Source: Morococcus cerebrosus (lineage in GTDB: Bacteria; Pseudomonadota; Gammaproteobacteria; Burkholderiales; Neisseriaceae). From it: a DNA stretch of 64,000 bases. The position numbers were made by a program, and so were the translations under genes. The DNA is taken from positions 124,001 to 188,000 of the forward strand of contig NZ_CP094242.1 of NCBI RefSeq assembly GCF_022749515.1, given 5' to 3'. The notes beneath the pieces are model-generated. The model did no database searches, had not been told where the DNA came from, and saw only the letters and a list, made by a program, of their open reading frames with translations. Numbering within the stretch: the stretch's first letter is position 1; every line of letters begins with the position of its first letter. Of the stretch, positions 1-11,103 are shown piece after piece.

Positions 1-954
1 GCGACTTATTACGACTTAGGCTCGTTCGGCAACCAATCCAGCCGCCGCGTCAGCCGCGTATTGCCGATATTCAACGTCGATACCGGCATGACCTTCGAGC
101 GCAACGCCAATGTGTTCGGCAAAGCCTATCTTCAAACCCTCGAACCGCGCCTGTTCTACAACTACATCCCGACCAAGTCCCAAAACGACTTACCCAATTT
201 CGACACCTCGGAAAACAGCTTCTCTTACAACCAGCTTTTCCGTGAAAACCTGTACGTCGGCAACGACCGCATCAACTCCGCCAACAGCCTGACCGCCGCC
301 GCGCAAACCCGATTCCTCAATCCGAACAACGGTGCCGAGCTGTTCCGTGCCGGCATCGGACAGAAGTTTTATTTCAAAAACGACAACGTATTGCTGGACG
401 GCAGCGTCGGCCGTTATGAACGCAGCCAATCCGACTGGGTCGGCTTCGCGCACGGCAAACTGAGCGACAGCATCCATGCCGGCTTCGATATCCACTACAA
501 CCAAAACGAAAGCCGCGCCGAAAGCTACGCCGCGACCGTCCGCTACAATCCCGAGCCGGGCAAAGTATTGAGTGCACGTTACAAATACGGCCGCAACGAA
601 CGCATTTACCTGCAATCGGACGGCAACTATTTCTACGACAAAATCCGCCAAATCGATTTGGCGGCGCAATGGCCCATCCGTAAAAACCTTTACGCCGTCG
701 CACGTTACAACTACGAAATCCAAGCCAAGAAACCGCTTGAAATCTTGGTTGGCGCGGAATACAAAAGCGATTGCGGCTGCTGGAGTGCGAGCCTCGTCGG
801 ACAACGCTACGTGACCGGCGAAAACAGCCGCAAAAACGCCGTATTCTTCAATCTCCAACTCAAAGACCTGAGCAATCTCGGCAACAATCCATTTGAAAAA
901 CTGCGCTTGGCCATTCCTGGCTACAGCAAAACCAACGAGGTAGTTACCCCATGA
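1..954 (+). CDS. lptD: LPS-assembly protein LptD, C-terminal part (5' end outside window)
   Basis: The frame is open from the first base (ATYYDLGSFGNQ...) to TGA at 952-954, so only the last 317 residues are present. LptD is the outer-membrane beta-barrel that, with LptE, inserts lipooligosaccharide into the outer leaflet. The visible part is alternating aromatic/polar beta-strand sequence typical of the barrel (for example TLEPRLFYNYIP and GWEYKSD-like strands, here GAEYKSDCGCW with the conserved Cys pair used for disulfides in LptD). The stop overlaps the next start as ATGA, so it is translationally coupled to surA, the classical lptD-surA order. An ATG at 61 lies inside the frame and is not the true start. 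Confidence 0.93.
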   Translation, partial: ATYYDLGSFGNQSSRRVSRVLPIFNVDTGMTFERNANVFGKAYLQTLEPRLFYNYIPTKSQNDLPNFDTSENSFSYNQLFRENLYVGNDRINSANSLTAAAQTRFLNPNNGAELFRAGIGQKFYFKNDNVLLDGSVGRYERSQSDWVGFAHGKLSDSIHAGFDIHYNQNESRAESYAATVRYNPEPGKVLSARYKYGRNERIYLQSDGNYFYDKIRQIDLAAQWPIRKNLYAVARYNYEIQAKKPLEILVGAEYKSDCGCWSASLVGQRYVTGENSRKNAVFFNLQLKDLSNLGNNPFEKLRLAIPGYSKTNEVVTP

Positions 955-1937
955 ACGTCAAACCCCTGATTCTTGCCGCCGCACTCGGTCTGGCATTGAA
1001 CGCACACGCAGCCCCTAAGGCCAAAACAGTAAAAAAATCCGTCAAACCCGTCGCTGTTCAGACGACCGATACCGAAACCCGTTCTGACGGCGTACATCTG
1101 AGCGACGGCATTGCCGCCATCGCCGACAACGAAGTGATTACCCGCCGCCAACTGGCGCAGGCAGTCGAACGGGCGCGCCGAACCATCCCTAAAGGCACAC
1201 AAATCGGCGATAACGAATTGCGCGAACAAGTTCTGGCGCAACTCATCAACCAATCCCTGATTATCCAAGCGGGCAAACGAAAGAATATTCAAGCAGATAA
1301 CGCAGAAATCGAGGCGGTCATTGCCGCCAATCCTTCACTGAAAAACCCGTCTGCCTCTATCCGCCGTGAAATTGCGGACAGCATCATCGCAGAAAAAGTG
1401 CGCCAACAGGCAGTCATGCAGCACAGCCGCGTCAGCGATGCCGAAGTTGCACGCGCCATCGAACAGGCGAAACAGCAAGGCATCGCCCTGCCCGAAGGCG
1501 AGCCGCTGCGCCAATACAATGCGCAACACATTCTGATTAAGGCAGACAACGAAAACGCTGCGGCCGGCGCGGAAAGCACCATCCGCAAAATCTACGCACA
1601 AGCCCGCAGCGGCGCAGACTTCGCCGGTTTGGCGCGCCAATATTCGCAAGACGGCAGCGCGAGCAGCGGCGGTAATTTAGGCTGGTTCGCCGACGGCATG
1701 ATGGTTCCGCCGTTTGAAGAAGCCGTCCACAAACTCAAACCCGGCCAAGTCAGCCCACCCGTACGCACACAATTCGGCTGGCACATCATTAAGCTGAACG
1801 ATGTCCGTGACGCCGGCACGCCCGAAGAGCGCCAACGCAACGCCGTACGCCAATATCTGTCGCGCAAAAAAGCCGAACAGGCGGAAATCAACCTGCTGCG
1901 CGAACTGCATGAAGGTGCGCACATCGACATACGCTAA
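951..1937 (+). CDS. surA: Periplasmic peptidylprolyl isomerase, SurA-type chaperone
   Basis: The protein has 328 residues. A Sec signal peptide occupies about residues 1-20 (hydrophobic LILAAALGLALNAHA before APKAK). A SurA N-terminal chaperone region (about 45-175, starting GIAAIADNEVITRRQL) is followed by one parvulin domain (about 187-283: QYNAQHILIK ... GGNLGWFADGMM ... TQFGWHIIKLNDVR). E. coli SurA has two parvulin domains, so this is the shorter single-domain form. Its role is folding and delivery of outer-membrane proteins in the periplasm. It overlaps the upstream lptD by 4 bases, so the two are one operon. An uptake-sequence hairpin terminates transcription downstream. Confidence 0.9.
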   Translation: MNVKPLILAAALGLALNAHAAPKAKTVKKSVKPVAVQTTDTETRSDGVHLSDGIAAIADNEVITRRQLAQAVERARRTIPKGTQIGDNELREQVLAQLINQSLIIQAGKRKNIQADNAEIEAVIAANPSLKNPSASIRREIADSIIAEKVRQQAVMQHSRVSDAEVARAIEQAKQQGIALPEGEPLRQYNAQHILIKADNENAAAGAESTIRKIYAQARSGADFAGLARQYSQDGSASSGGNLGWFADGMMVPPFEEAVHKLKPGQVSPPVRTQFGWHIIKLNDVRDAGTPEERQRNAVRQYLSRKKAEQAEINLLRELHEGAHIDIR

Positions 1938-1948
1938 GGCGGATGCAG

Positions 1949-1985
1949 ACGTCGTCTGAAAGTTTTTCAGACGACGTTTTGTTTT
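1949..1985 (+). terminator. Uptake-sequence hairpin terminator after surA
   Basis: Inverted copies of GTCGTCTGAAA and TTTCAGACGAC with a 4-base loop and a T-rich tail directly follow the surA stop. This is the usual neisserial use of paired DNA uptake sequences as a rho-independent terminator. Confidence 0.8.
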
Positions 1986-2370
1986 GCAGTAAGCGGCATC
2001 CATCCGAAATCAAGCCGACCCTAATAATATAGCGAGAGAAAGAAAAAACCGTTTTCGTCGTTACCGTCGCATCCAATCAAATATGAATGATGTTTAAAAA
2101 GGTTGTCTGAAACCTCGAAATTCAGATTTTCAGACGACATCGTCCTGAATCTATTCCGTTTGCCGGAATAGGCGGCTGCTTGAATATGAGCCTTTTCAGA
2201 ATCAATAGATTATCTTCACTCAACCGTTTTTTCTTCGGCAGACAAGGGGCGGGAAACCGTAGTGCAGGTTCCGTCCTCGAAATAGATAAGGCATCATCAT
2301 TTCGTAGGGCGGGTGGCAGGTTTGACAGGTACTAGGTTCGGTTTATCCCACGCAGACTTCAAATTGATAA
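1986..2370. other. Intergenic region without a recognisable gene
   Basis: No plausible coding frame is visible. It holds a second, imperfect pair of uptake sequences around 2101-2140 (the left arm reads GGTTGTCTGAAA, one base off), otherwise unremarkable sequence. Confidence 0.6.
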
Positions 2371-2414
2371 AAAAGGTCGTCTGAAAAGCAAAATGTTTTT
2401 CAGACGACCTTTTG
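2371..2414 (-). terminator. Uptake-sequence hairpin terminator
   Basis: AAAAGGTCGTCTGAAAA and its inverse flank a short loop. It lies just beyond the stop of the small minus-strand gene at 2435 and would terminate it. Confidence 0.7.
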
Positions 2415-2434
2415 CGGGACGGCATACGGACGGA

Positions 2435-2533
2435 CTACCAGTCCGATCCGCCTGCCCACAGTATGCCGATGGCGGCGACGGATGCCAGGCCGACAGCCAC
2501 AATCGCCTCTAAAAACAATACTGACACAGACAT
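2435..2533 (-). CDS. 32-residue single-pass membrane peptide
   Basis: The short frame MSVSVLFLEAIVAVGL... to GILWAGGSDW is preceded by a strong ribosome-binding site (GGAGG, 6 bases before ATG at 2533). A longer in-frame extension upstream has no such signal, so the start at 2533 is preferred. Almost the whole peptide is one hydrophobic helix (about residues 4-26) with a polar C-terminal GGSDW. It has its own terminator. The strong ribosome-binding site, terminator and clean helix suggest a real small membrane protein. I do not recognise the family, and a small subunit or regulator of a membrane complex is only a guess. Confidence 0.55.
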   Translation of the reverse strand: MSVSVLFLEAIVAVGLASVAAIGILWAGGSDW

Positions 2534-2794
2534 AATAACCTCCGAATGTTTAATGAAATTATTATCGGAACCATCCGCCTGCCCTGGAGGGAAACGATAC
2601 GGATGCCGTTTGGTTTGTACGGTCAGAATAACACTCTCTCGCGGTATCCTTATTCGGTTTACCTGATTTTCCAGAGAGGGAAAAGCAATAATTATCAAAA
2701 ATTAATGCCAAAGACTATCAGTTCGTCCTTCTTGATTGCGAACGCGGTTTGTTTGTCGGATATTTGATTCAAACCTGATTTTTTTCACTGATTT

Positions 2795-3421
2795 ATGCCT
2801 GATTTTTTTCTTTTTTTCCGCCGTTTTGTACAAACTGCCATTGTGGTATTTTTGCCTCTTTCTGTTTATATCGGTGCCTATCTGGCAAATGGCGGGAGTT
2901 TTGCATTCGAACGTCCGTTGATGCTTGTCATTCACGAGCAGACGGGACAATGGTTTTTTCCGATTGCGCTGTTGCTTCATTATCTGGGTAAAACCGCCGT
3001 CGCCGTATCGCTGGTCTGTTTGGCGGCGGTATGCCTGTGGAGGTTTGACAAACTGCGGGCAGCGGTATTTGTGCCTTTGGCGGCATTGTTGCCGACTTTG
3101 AATATGCTTTGGATAAAGGCATGGATACAGCGTCCGCGCCCGTTGCTTTGGCCTCGTGCCGTTGAAGAGGCCAATTTTTCGTTTCCGAGCGGGCATAGTA
3201 CGTTTTCCGCCGCAGTCGCAGTGATGCTGATTCTATTGTGTTATCGGACTGCATACCGCCGTACCGCTTTTGCCGTCGGCATCTTATTTGCCTTGTTGAC
3301 GGGGTTTTCACGGGTTTATTTAGGCGTACATTATCCGACGGATGTTTGGGCGGGATGGACGAATGGGACGCTGACGGCTCTATTGGTTTATTATGTTGCT
3401 TTCAAAAAGGATTTCGAATAA
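2795..3421 (+). CDS. PAP2-family membrane phosphatase
   Basis: The protein has 208 residues and about six membrane segments. The three phosphatase signatures are present in order: K-x6-RP as KAWIQRPRP (about 107-115), PSGH (about 130) and SR-x5-H-x3-D as SRVYLGVHYPTD (about 175-186). The two histidines and the arginine form the vanadium-haloperoxidase-type active site. The family dephosphorylates lipid phosphates such as phosphatidic acid, undecaprenyl pyrophosphate or phosphatidylglycerol phosphate, and the substrate cannot be chosen from sequence. Its TAA shares one base with the ATG of the next gene, so the two are probably translationally coupled. Confidence 0.88.
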   Translation: MPDFFLFFRRFVQTAIVVFLPLSVYIGAYLANGGSFAFERPLMLVIHEQTGQWFFPIALLLHYLGKTAVAVSLVCLAAVCLWRFDKLRAAVFVPLAALLPTLNMLWIKAWIQRPRPLLWPRAVEEANFSFPSGHSTFSAAVAVMLILLCYRTAYRRTAFAVGILFALLTGFSRVYLGVHYPTDVWAGWTNGTLTALLVYYVAFKKDFE

Positions 3422-4371
3422 TGGAAACCTTATGCCCGAATACGCCCTTATGGCTGCGCAACGGTCATGCGGATACAATATTTGCCAAATTCATTCAACG
3501 CCCCGCCCCTGCCTACCGCCGCGAGCTGCTGCCGGACAGTACGGGACGCACTTTGGTTGCCTGTGATTTTGTCGATGCCGCCAATCCTGATGCGCCTTTG
3601 GTGGTTTTGTTTCACGGATTGGAGGGCAGCAGCCGCAGCCATTACGCCGTTGAATTGATGCGCGCGGTCATTGAAAAAGGCTGGAACGGCGTGGTGGTGC
3701 ATTTCCGCAGTTGCGGCGGCGTGGAGAATACCGCGCCTGTGTTTTATCATTTGGGCGATACGCGGGAAATCGGCTTTATGCTGGAAATGCTGTCTGAACG
3801 CTACCGCAGGATTTATGCTGCGGGCGTGTCTTTGGGCGGCAATGCGCTGGCAAAATATTTGGGCGAATACGGCAGTCTGGGCATGGCTGCTGTCCCTTAC
3901 GCCGCTGCCGCCGTCTCTGCGCCGGTGGATGCGGCAGCGGCAGGCACGCGCTTTGATAAGGGAATGTCAAAACTGCTCTACACCCGCTATTTTTTAAAAT
4001 CTTTATTGCCCAAAGCCGCCGCAACAGGTTTTCAGGCGACCTCGTTGAAAGAATGCAAAACGCTGGGGGATTTTGACGACAGGTTTACCGCGCCGCTGCA
4101 CGGTTTCGCCGACCGGCATGATTATTACCGCCGCGCTTCGTGCAAGCCTTGGCTGAAAACCGTACGCACGCCGCTTTTGCTGCTCAACGCCGTCAACGAC
4201 CCGTTTCTACCGCCGAAAGCCTTGCCGACGGTAGAAGAGGTTTCGTCCGCCGTTACGCTGCTGCAACCCCAATACGGCGGACACGCCGCGTTCGTCAGCC
4301 ACGACAACGGTCGTCTGAACCTGCAATGGCTGCCGCAAACCCTGCTGGCGTATTTTGAGGCATTCGAGTAA
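3421..4371 (+). CDS. YheT-type alpha/beta hydrolase
   Basis: The protein has 316 residues from ATG at 3421, which overlaps the preceding stop by one base. An in-frame upstream extension into the PAP2 gene is ignored. It shows the oxyanion-loop motif LFHGLEGSSRSHYA (about 63-76), nucleophile elbow GVSLGGNALAKYLGEYG (Ser about 138), an Asp in NAVNDPFLPP and the catalytic His in YGGHAAFVS. The N-terminal LWLRNGHADTIF is characteristic of the YheT/COG0429 family of esterase-like proteins of unknown substrate. It is cytoplasmic, with no signal peptide. Coupling to a lipid phosphatase gene suggests, but does not prove, a lipid-related role. Confidence 0.85.
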   Translation: METLCPNTPLWLRNGHADTIFAKFIQRPAPAYRRELLPDSTGRTLVACDFVDAANPDAPLVVLFHGLEGSSRSHYAVELMRAVIEKGWNGVVVHFRSCGGVENTAPVFYHLGDTREIGFMLEMLSERYRRIYAAGVSLGGNALAKYLGEYGSLGMAAVPYAAAAVSAPVDAAAAGTRFDKGMSKLLYTRYFLKSLLPKAAATGFQATSLKECKTLGDFDDRFTAPLHGFADRHDYYRRASCKPWLKTVRTPLLLLNAVNDPFLPPKALPTVEEVSSAVTLLQPQYGGHAAFVSHDNGRLNLQWLPQTLLAYFEAFE

Positions 4372-4445
4372 ACGGAAGGTTTTTCAGCCGGAAATTTCGT
4401 TATAAAATGCCCCGTACCTGATTCATTGAAAAACAAAGGAAAATT

Positions 4446-5420
4446 ATGCAAGAAACCAACGGATACCCCGATAAACGTCCGGACGGCCCGGAAGGCCGCT
4501 GGGAGCGGGACGTGTTGCGCGACGTACTGCTTGCCGCCTATAAAGAGCAGCGGCGCGCCCGTTTTTGGCGCAACTTCTGGCGGGTTATCGGTGTCCTGCT
4601 GTTTGCCACGTTATGGTTCGGTTCTGACGACGGCACTGCCGGACAAGGGCTGGCCGCAGGCAAAGAGCATACGGCAGTCATCACATTGGAAGGCGAAATC
4701 GGTGGCGGCATGGACGACCAAGTCAAAATGCTGCGCGACAGCATGGAGGCGGCTTACAGCAATCCGAATGCAAAAGGCATCGTCATCCGCGCCAACAGCC
4801 TCGGCGGTTCGCCCGTTATCTCCAATACCGCTTTTAACGAGATACGTCGTTTAAAAAGCGAACATAAAAACATTCCCGTCTATGTTGTTGCTGAGGATAT
4901 GTGCGCCTCCGGCTGCTACTACATCGCTGCTGCCGCGGACAAAATTTATGCCAACCCCTCCAGCATTGTCGGCAGTATCGGCGTGATCGGCGGCGGTTTC
5001 GACGTAACCGGACTGATGGAAAAATTAGGTATCAAACGTCGTCTGAAAACCGCAGGCAGTAATAAAGGCATGGGCGACCCTTTTACCCCCGAAACGCCCG
5101 AACAGGGGAAAATCTGGGAAGGTATACTGTCAGATACCCATCAAGAATTCATCAAGGCCGTCAAGCTCGGGCGTGGTGAAAAATTGAAGGACAAAGAGTA
5201 TCCTGACGTATTCAGTGGTCGTATTTATGTAGGCCTTGAAGCAAAAAAAGTCGGACTGATTGACGACTTCGGCAGCGTTTACAGCATCGCCCGCGATGTC
5301 GTCAAAGCCCCTGAGCTGGTCAGTTATATGCCCGAAGACGATTTCAGAAAAATTCTGAGCCGTCGCTTTGGTGCGCAAGTCAAAGCTGAAGTGGAAAAAA
5401 CATTGTCGAAAATGTGGTAA
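4446..5420 (+). CDS. sppA: Signal peptide peptidase SppA, S49 family
   Basis: The protein has 324 residues, the single-domain 36 kDa type. A charged N-terminal tail is followed by one membrane anchor (about 44-58, FWRVIGVLLFATLWF). Its S49 protease core has IRANSLGGSP (about 115-123), the nucleophile Ser155 in CASGCYY and a general-base Lys near 207 in GSNKGMGDPFTPET. SppA degrades signal peptides left in the inner membrane after preprotein processing. A GGAAAATT stretch precedes the ATG. It ends in an uptake-sequence hairpin, and dnaJ converges on it from the other side. Confidence 0.9.
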   Translation: MQETNGYPDKRPDGPEGRWERDVLRDVLLAAYKEQRRARFWRNFWRVIGVLLFATLWFGSDDGTAGQGLAAGKEHTAVITLEGEIGGGMDDQVKMLRDSMEAAYSNPNAKGIVIRANSLGGSPVISNTAFNEIRRLKSEHKNIPVYVVAEDMCASGCYYIAAAADKIYANPSSIVGSIGVIGGGFDVTGLMEKLGIKRRLKTAGSNKGMGDPFTPETPEQGKIWEGILSDTHQEFIKAVKLGRGEKLKDKEYPDVFSGRIYVGLEAKKVGLIDDFGSVYSIARDVVKAPELVSYMPEDDFRKILSRRFGAQVKAEVEKTLSKMW

Positions 5421-5430
5421 GGCAATACAA

Positions 5431-5470
5431 ACAAAATGTCGTCTGAAAAGCTTTCAGACGACATTTTGTT
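5431..5470 (+). terminator. Uptake-sequence hairpin terminator after sppA
   Basis: A long perfect inverted repeat (ACAAAATGTCGTCTGAAAG and its complement) with almost no loop begins 10 bases after the sppA stop. Confidence 0.75.
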
Positions 5471-5564
5471 TTGGAGGATATTGATTCTGCGGAAAATGAA
5501 GAGAGGAATATCGTAATAGCGGTAAGCGGGTATTTACATCCATTTAGAACCGAATTCCTTCATT

Positions 5565-5587
5565 CGTAGCATGGGCTTTGCCCACGG
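5565..5587. repeat. Short palindromic repeat, GTGGGCTTTGCCCAC family
   Basis: CGTAGCATGGGCTTTGCCCA... is one of about ten copies of a roughly 22-base semi-palindrome in this window. Others are near 10327, 10468, 10638, 13196, 13258, 37206, 37279, 37426 and 37497. It behaves like a REP-type intergenic repeat. Confidence 0.6.
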
Positions 5588-5632
5588 AAGAGCTGCCCGA
5601 ATATCGCGTAGCAGATCAACGTTAAACCGGTA

Positions 5633-6943
5633 TCATGTTGTCTCGTCGTAGTCAAAGAACAATTCCCAAAGGTAACTATGCATCAAGTGTATTGGTTGCA
5701 AATTATCCGTTCTATTTTTGGCTTTCTTTAAAACAGGTTGGAGAAAGGTCGTCTGAAAGCCGACGATATCAGCTTTCAGACGACCTTTTACTGTTTTCAA
5801 ACCCGAATCAGTCAAACAGTTCGCCGACTTTGTCCCAGAACGATTTTTGCGCGGGGTTTGGCTGCGGTCGAGGCCGGTGGAGATTTTTTCGAACTCTTCC
5901 AGCAACTCTTTCTGGCGGTCGGTCAGGTTGACCGGCGTTTCCACCACAACGTGGCAGTACAAATCGCCCGTCGCGCTGGAACGCAGGGATTTGATGCCTT
6001 TGCCTTTGACGCGCATACGGCGGCCGGTTTGCGTTTCTTTCGGGATGTTCAGTTTGACTTTGCCGTCCAAGGTCGGAACTTCGACTTCGCCACCCAAGGC
6101 TGCAACGGCGAAGCTGATGGGCAGCTCGCAATGCAAATCCAAGCCGTTGCGCTCGAAGATTTTGTGTTCTTTGACGCGGACGTTGACGTACAAATCACCT
6201 GCGGGCGCGCCGTGCGTACCCGGTTCGCCTTCGCCGCTCAAGCGGATGCGTTGACCGTCGTCGATGCCGGCGGGAATGTTGACCTCAACGGTTTTGCTGG
6301 TTTTGGTGCGGCCTTCGCCACGGCATTTGACACACGGGTCTTTGATTTCCTTGCCTGTGCCGTGGCAGGTCGGACAGGTCTGCTGCATTTGGAAAATGGC
6401 TTGGCGGACGTGTACCGTACCGGAACCGTGACAGGTCGAACAAGTCGATGCGGACGTGCCGGGTTTTGCGCCGCTGCCGTGGCAGACATCGCATTCTTCG
6501 TAGGTTGGGATGTTGATGCGTTTTTTGATGCCTTTGGCGGCGTCTTCCAACGTGATTTCGACGCCGACCTGCAAATCCGCGCCTTGATAGTTTGGCTGAC
6601 GGCCGCCGCCCCCGCCTCCGCCGAACATTTGGCTGAAGATGTCGGAAAAGTCGAAGCCTTGTGCGCCGCCGAATCCGCCAAAACCGCCGAATCCGCCCGC
6701 GCCGCCGCCCATGCCCTGCTCAAATGCGGCATGGCCGTATTGGTCATACATGGCGCGTTTTTCTTTGTCGGACAAGGTGTCGTAGGCTTTTTGAACTTCT
6801 TTAAATTTTTCTTCCGCCTCTTTGTCGCCGGGATTGCGGTCGGGGTGGTATTTCATCGCCAGCTTGCGGTAGGCTTTTTTGATTTCGTCGTCGCTCGCAC
6901 CGCGCGCCACGCCGAGTGTTGCATAAAAATCTTGGTTGCTCAT
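5633..6943 (-). CDS. dnaJ: Chaperone DnaJ with a frameshifted C-terminus
   Basis: This is the Hsp40 co-chaperone of DnaK. The J domain has HPD at 33-35. A G/F-rich linker (about 75-115) is followed by four zinc repeats CxxCxGxG with Cys 151/154, 168/171, 190/193 and 204/207, and then the substrate-binding C-domains. Near residue 366 the frame reads [11 protein letters not shown], where DnaJ proteins read TPRKKSFWDKV. The missing piece ([12 protein letters not shown] then TGA at 5808-5810) sits in the next frame, so one A is missing from a homopolymer (five T on the + strand at 5844-5848 where six restore the frame). The open frame then runs on for about 70 unrelated residues to 5633. The normal gene would be 5808-6943 (about 378 residues). 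This may be a real mutation or a base-calling error. Confidence 0.9.
   Translation of the reverse strand: MSNQDFYATLGVARGASDDEIKKAYRKLAMKYHPDRNPGDKEAEEKFKEVQKAYDTLSDKEKRAMYDQYGHAAFEQGMGGGAGGFGGFGGFGGAQGFDFSDIFSQMFGGGGGGGRQPNYQGADLQVGVEITLEDAAKGIKKRINIPTYEECDVCHGSGAKPGTSASTCSTCHGSGTVHVRQAIFQMQQTCPTCHGTGKEIKDPCVKCRGEGRTKTSKTVEVNIPAGIDDGQRIRLSGEGEPGTHGAPAGDLYVNVRVKEHKIFERNGLDLHCELPISFAVAALGGEVEVPTLDGKVKLNIPKETQTGRRMRVKGKGIKSLRSSATGDLYCHVVVETPVNLTDRQKELLEEFEKISTGLDRSQTPRKNRSGTKSANCLTDSGLKTVKGRLKADIVGFQTTFLQPVLKKAKNRTDNLQPIHLMHSYLWELFFDYDETT
5744..5790 (-). terminator. Uptake-sequence hairpin terminator for dnaJ
   Basis: AAAGGTCGTCTGAAAGC and its inverse flank a loop. It lies just past the normal dnaJ stop at 5808. 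The frameshifted reading frame runs through it, another sign that the frameshift is not the natural state. Confidence 0.7.
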
Positions 6944-7021
6944 GATAGTGATGGTTGTTGATATGTGTAAAAACTAGACCGGATATATGGGTGGGGTGGG
7001 GAAAACTCAAGTGTCTGAATG

Positions 7022-7066
7022 TGAGGTCGTCTGAAAAATACCGTTCTGTTTTCAGACGACCTTTGT
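7022..7066. repeat. Inverted uptake-sequence pair between divergent genes
   Basis: A GGTCGTCTGAAAA / TTTTCAGACGACC pair lies between the starts of dnaJ (leftward) and leuS (rightward). Neither gene ends here, so it is not serving as their terminator. It may insulate the two promoters or simply favour DNA uptake. Confidence 0.6.
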
Positions 7067-7079
7067 CAAACCGACCTAA

Positions 7080-10115
<3,036 letters not shown>

Positions 10116-10146
10116 AGCCGATTCGGCATTGACCGCTGCAATTAAG

Positions 10147-10197
10147 ATAAGGTCGTCTGAAAACTTGGAAACAGGGTTTTCAGACGACCTTTTTGTA
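10147..10197 (+). terminator. Uptake-sequence hairpin terminator after leuS
   Basis: AAGGTCGTCTGAAAAC and its inverse are followed by TTTTTG, 30 bases beyond the leuS stop. Confidence 0.75.
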
Positions 10198-10263
10198 TTT
10201 TCAGTGGAAGATTTTGGGAGACAGGATACTCGCTGAGATGATGGTAAAAGATTACATTCCGTC

Positions 10264-10283
10264 ATTCCCGCGCAGGCGGGAAT
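10264..10283. repeat. dRS3 repeat
   Basis: ATTCCC, eight bases, GGGAAT is the neisserial dRS3 pattern, which is known as the target of filamentous-prophage recombination in pathogenic Neisseria. A second copy with the reverse-complement core lies at 10544. Confidence 0.8.
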
Positions 10284-10326
10284 ACATTGGAAACGCTAGG
10301 CGACGGTGGGTTTTAAAAATAACTCA

Positions 10327-10660
10327 CCGTAATGTGGGCTTTGCCCGCGGATTGCTTTTGAAAAAACTGGGATTACTGACGCACAAGGTCGTCTGAAAAC
10401 CATGCTCTACGGGTGATAGAGAAAATATAAAAACCAATTCCAACGGCTACTTCTTCCGCTGCACATACGTGGGCAAAGCCCACGCTACTCTATAAGCCTA
10501 AAAAACAGGTGTTTTAAAAACGGTTGCTGAAATTCAAAAGTGGATTCCCGCCTGCGCGGGAATGACGGCATGGGGAATTTTTGTTTAATTGATGGGCTGT
10601 TTTCGCGGAAAAGCCCGCATTACAGGTTGAAAGCCACCCGTAGCGTGGGCTTTGCCCACA
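10327..10660. repeat. Cluster of GTGGGCTTTGCCCAC palindromes between two dRS3 repeats
   Basis: Semi-palindromic copies lie near 10327-10350, 10468-10488 (inverse orientation) and 10638-10660. No gene is visible from 10116 to 10696, and this stretch is a nest of repeats upstream of the IS3-family element. Confidence 0.55.
10544..10563. repeat. dRS3 repeat, second copy
   Basis: ATTCCC, GCCTGCGC, GGGAAT. The core is the reverse complement of the copy at 10264, so the two form an inverted pair 280 bases apart. Confidence 0.8.
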
Positions 10661-10752
10661 GATTATTTTTGGGAAAGCAAAGGTCGTCTGAAAACCTGAA
10701 CTGCACCCCAAAAGTTGGACATACCCTCCAACTCACAAGGTGCAGTTTTTTT

Positions 10753-11103
10753 ATGAGCAAATATACATTACACTTCAAATACCAAGCCGTACTCCACTAC
10801 CTGCATATACGCAGCCAACAGCGTACCGCAGACCACTACGGCATTTCCCGAACCCACCTGAGACGATGGATACGCGCCTATCAAGAAGGCGGTATCGGCG
10901 CACTCGAACATCCCCAATCCAAAACCATGCCCCAACATCGAAAAAACCCCTTCATCGCAGATAAACCCGACCAAGAAAAAACACAGGCAGAGCTTATTGA
11001 AGAGTTGTGCTATATGCGCGCAGAGGTCGCCTACCTAAAGGAGTTAAAAGCCCTCAGCCAAAAGCGGACCGAAAAGGACAAAGCCAAACCGTCCAAACAC
11101 TGA
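10753..11103 (+). CDS. IS3-family transposase OrfA
   Basis: The protein has 116 residues from ATG at 10753 (MSKYTLHFKYQAVLHYL). A helix-turn-helix lies at about 18-50 (ADHYGISRTHLRRWIRAY) and a leucine-zipper-like region near the C-terminus (ELIEELCYMRAEVAYLKEL). It binds the element ends. An in-frame upstream extension crosses the inverted repeat and is not real. The A-rich codons near the end probably allow the -1 shift into OrfB. Confidence 0.85.
   Translation: MSKYTLHFKYQAVLHYLHIRSQQRTADHYGISRTHLRRWIRAYQEGGIGALEHPQSKTMPQHRKNPFIADKPDQEKTQAELIEELCYMRAEVAYLKELKALSQKRTEKDKAKPSKH

Noticed and set aside
3238..3420. N-terminal extension of the YheT-type hydrolase
   Set aside because: It overlaps the conserved end of the PAP2 gene in another frame. 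The family start METLCPNTPLWLRNG is at 3421.
5738..6961. Long + strand frame of 407 codons over dnaJ
   Set aside because: It is the antisense shadow of dnaJ. The minus-strand frame has the J domain and all zinc motifs, and the + frame has only low-complexity Phe/Ala/Val sequence.
7022..7066. Terminator between dnaJ and leuS
   Set aside because: The hairpin lies between divergent starts, so it ends neither gene. Recorded as an uptake-sequence pair only.
10264..10563. CRISPR-like or small prophage remnant between the two dRS3 repeats
   Set aside because: Only two inverted copies and no regular spacers or phage genes. dRS3 and palindromic repeats explain the region. No CRISPR array was seen anywhere in the window.
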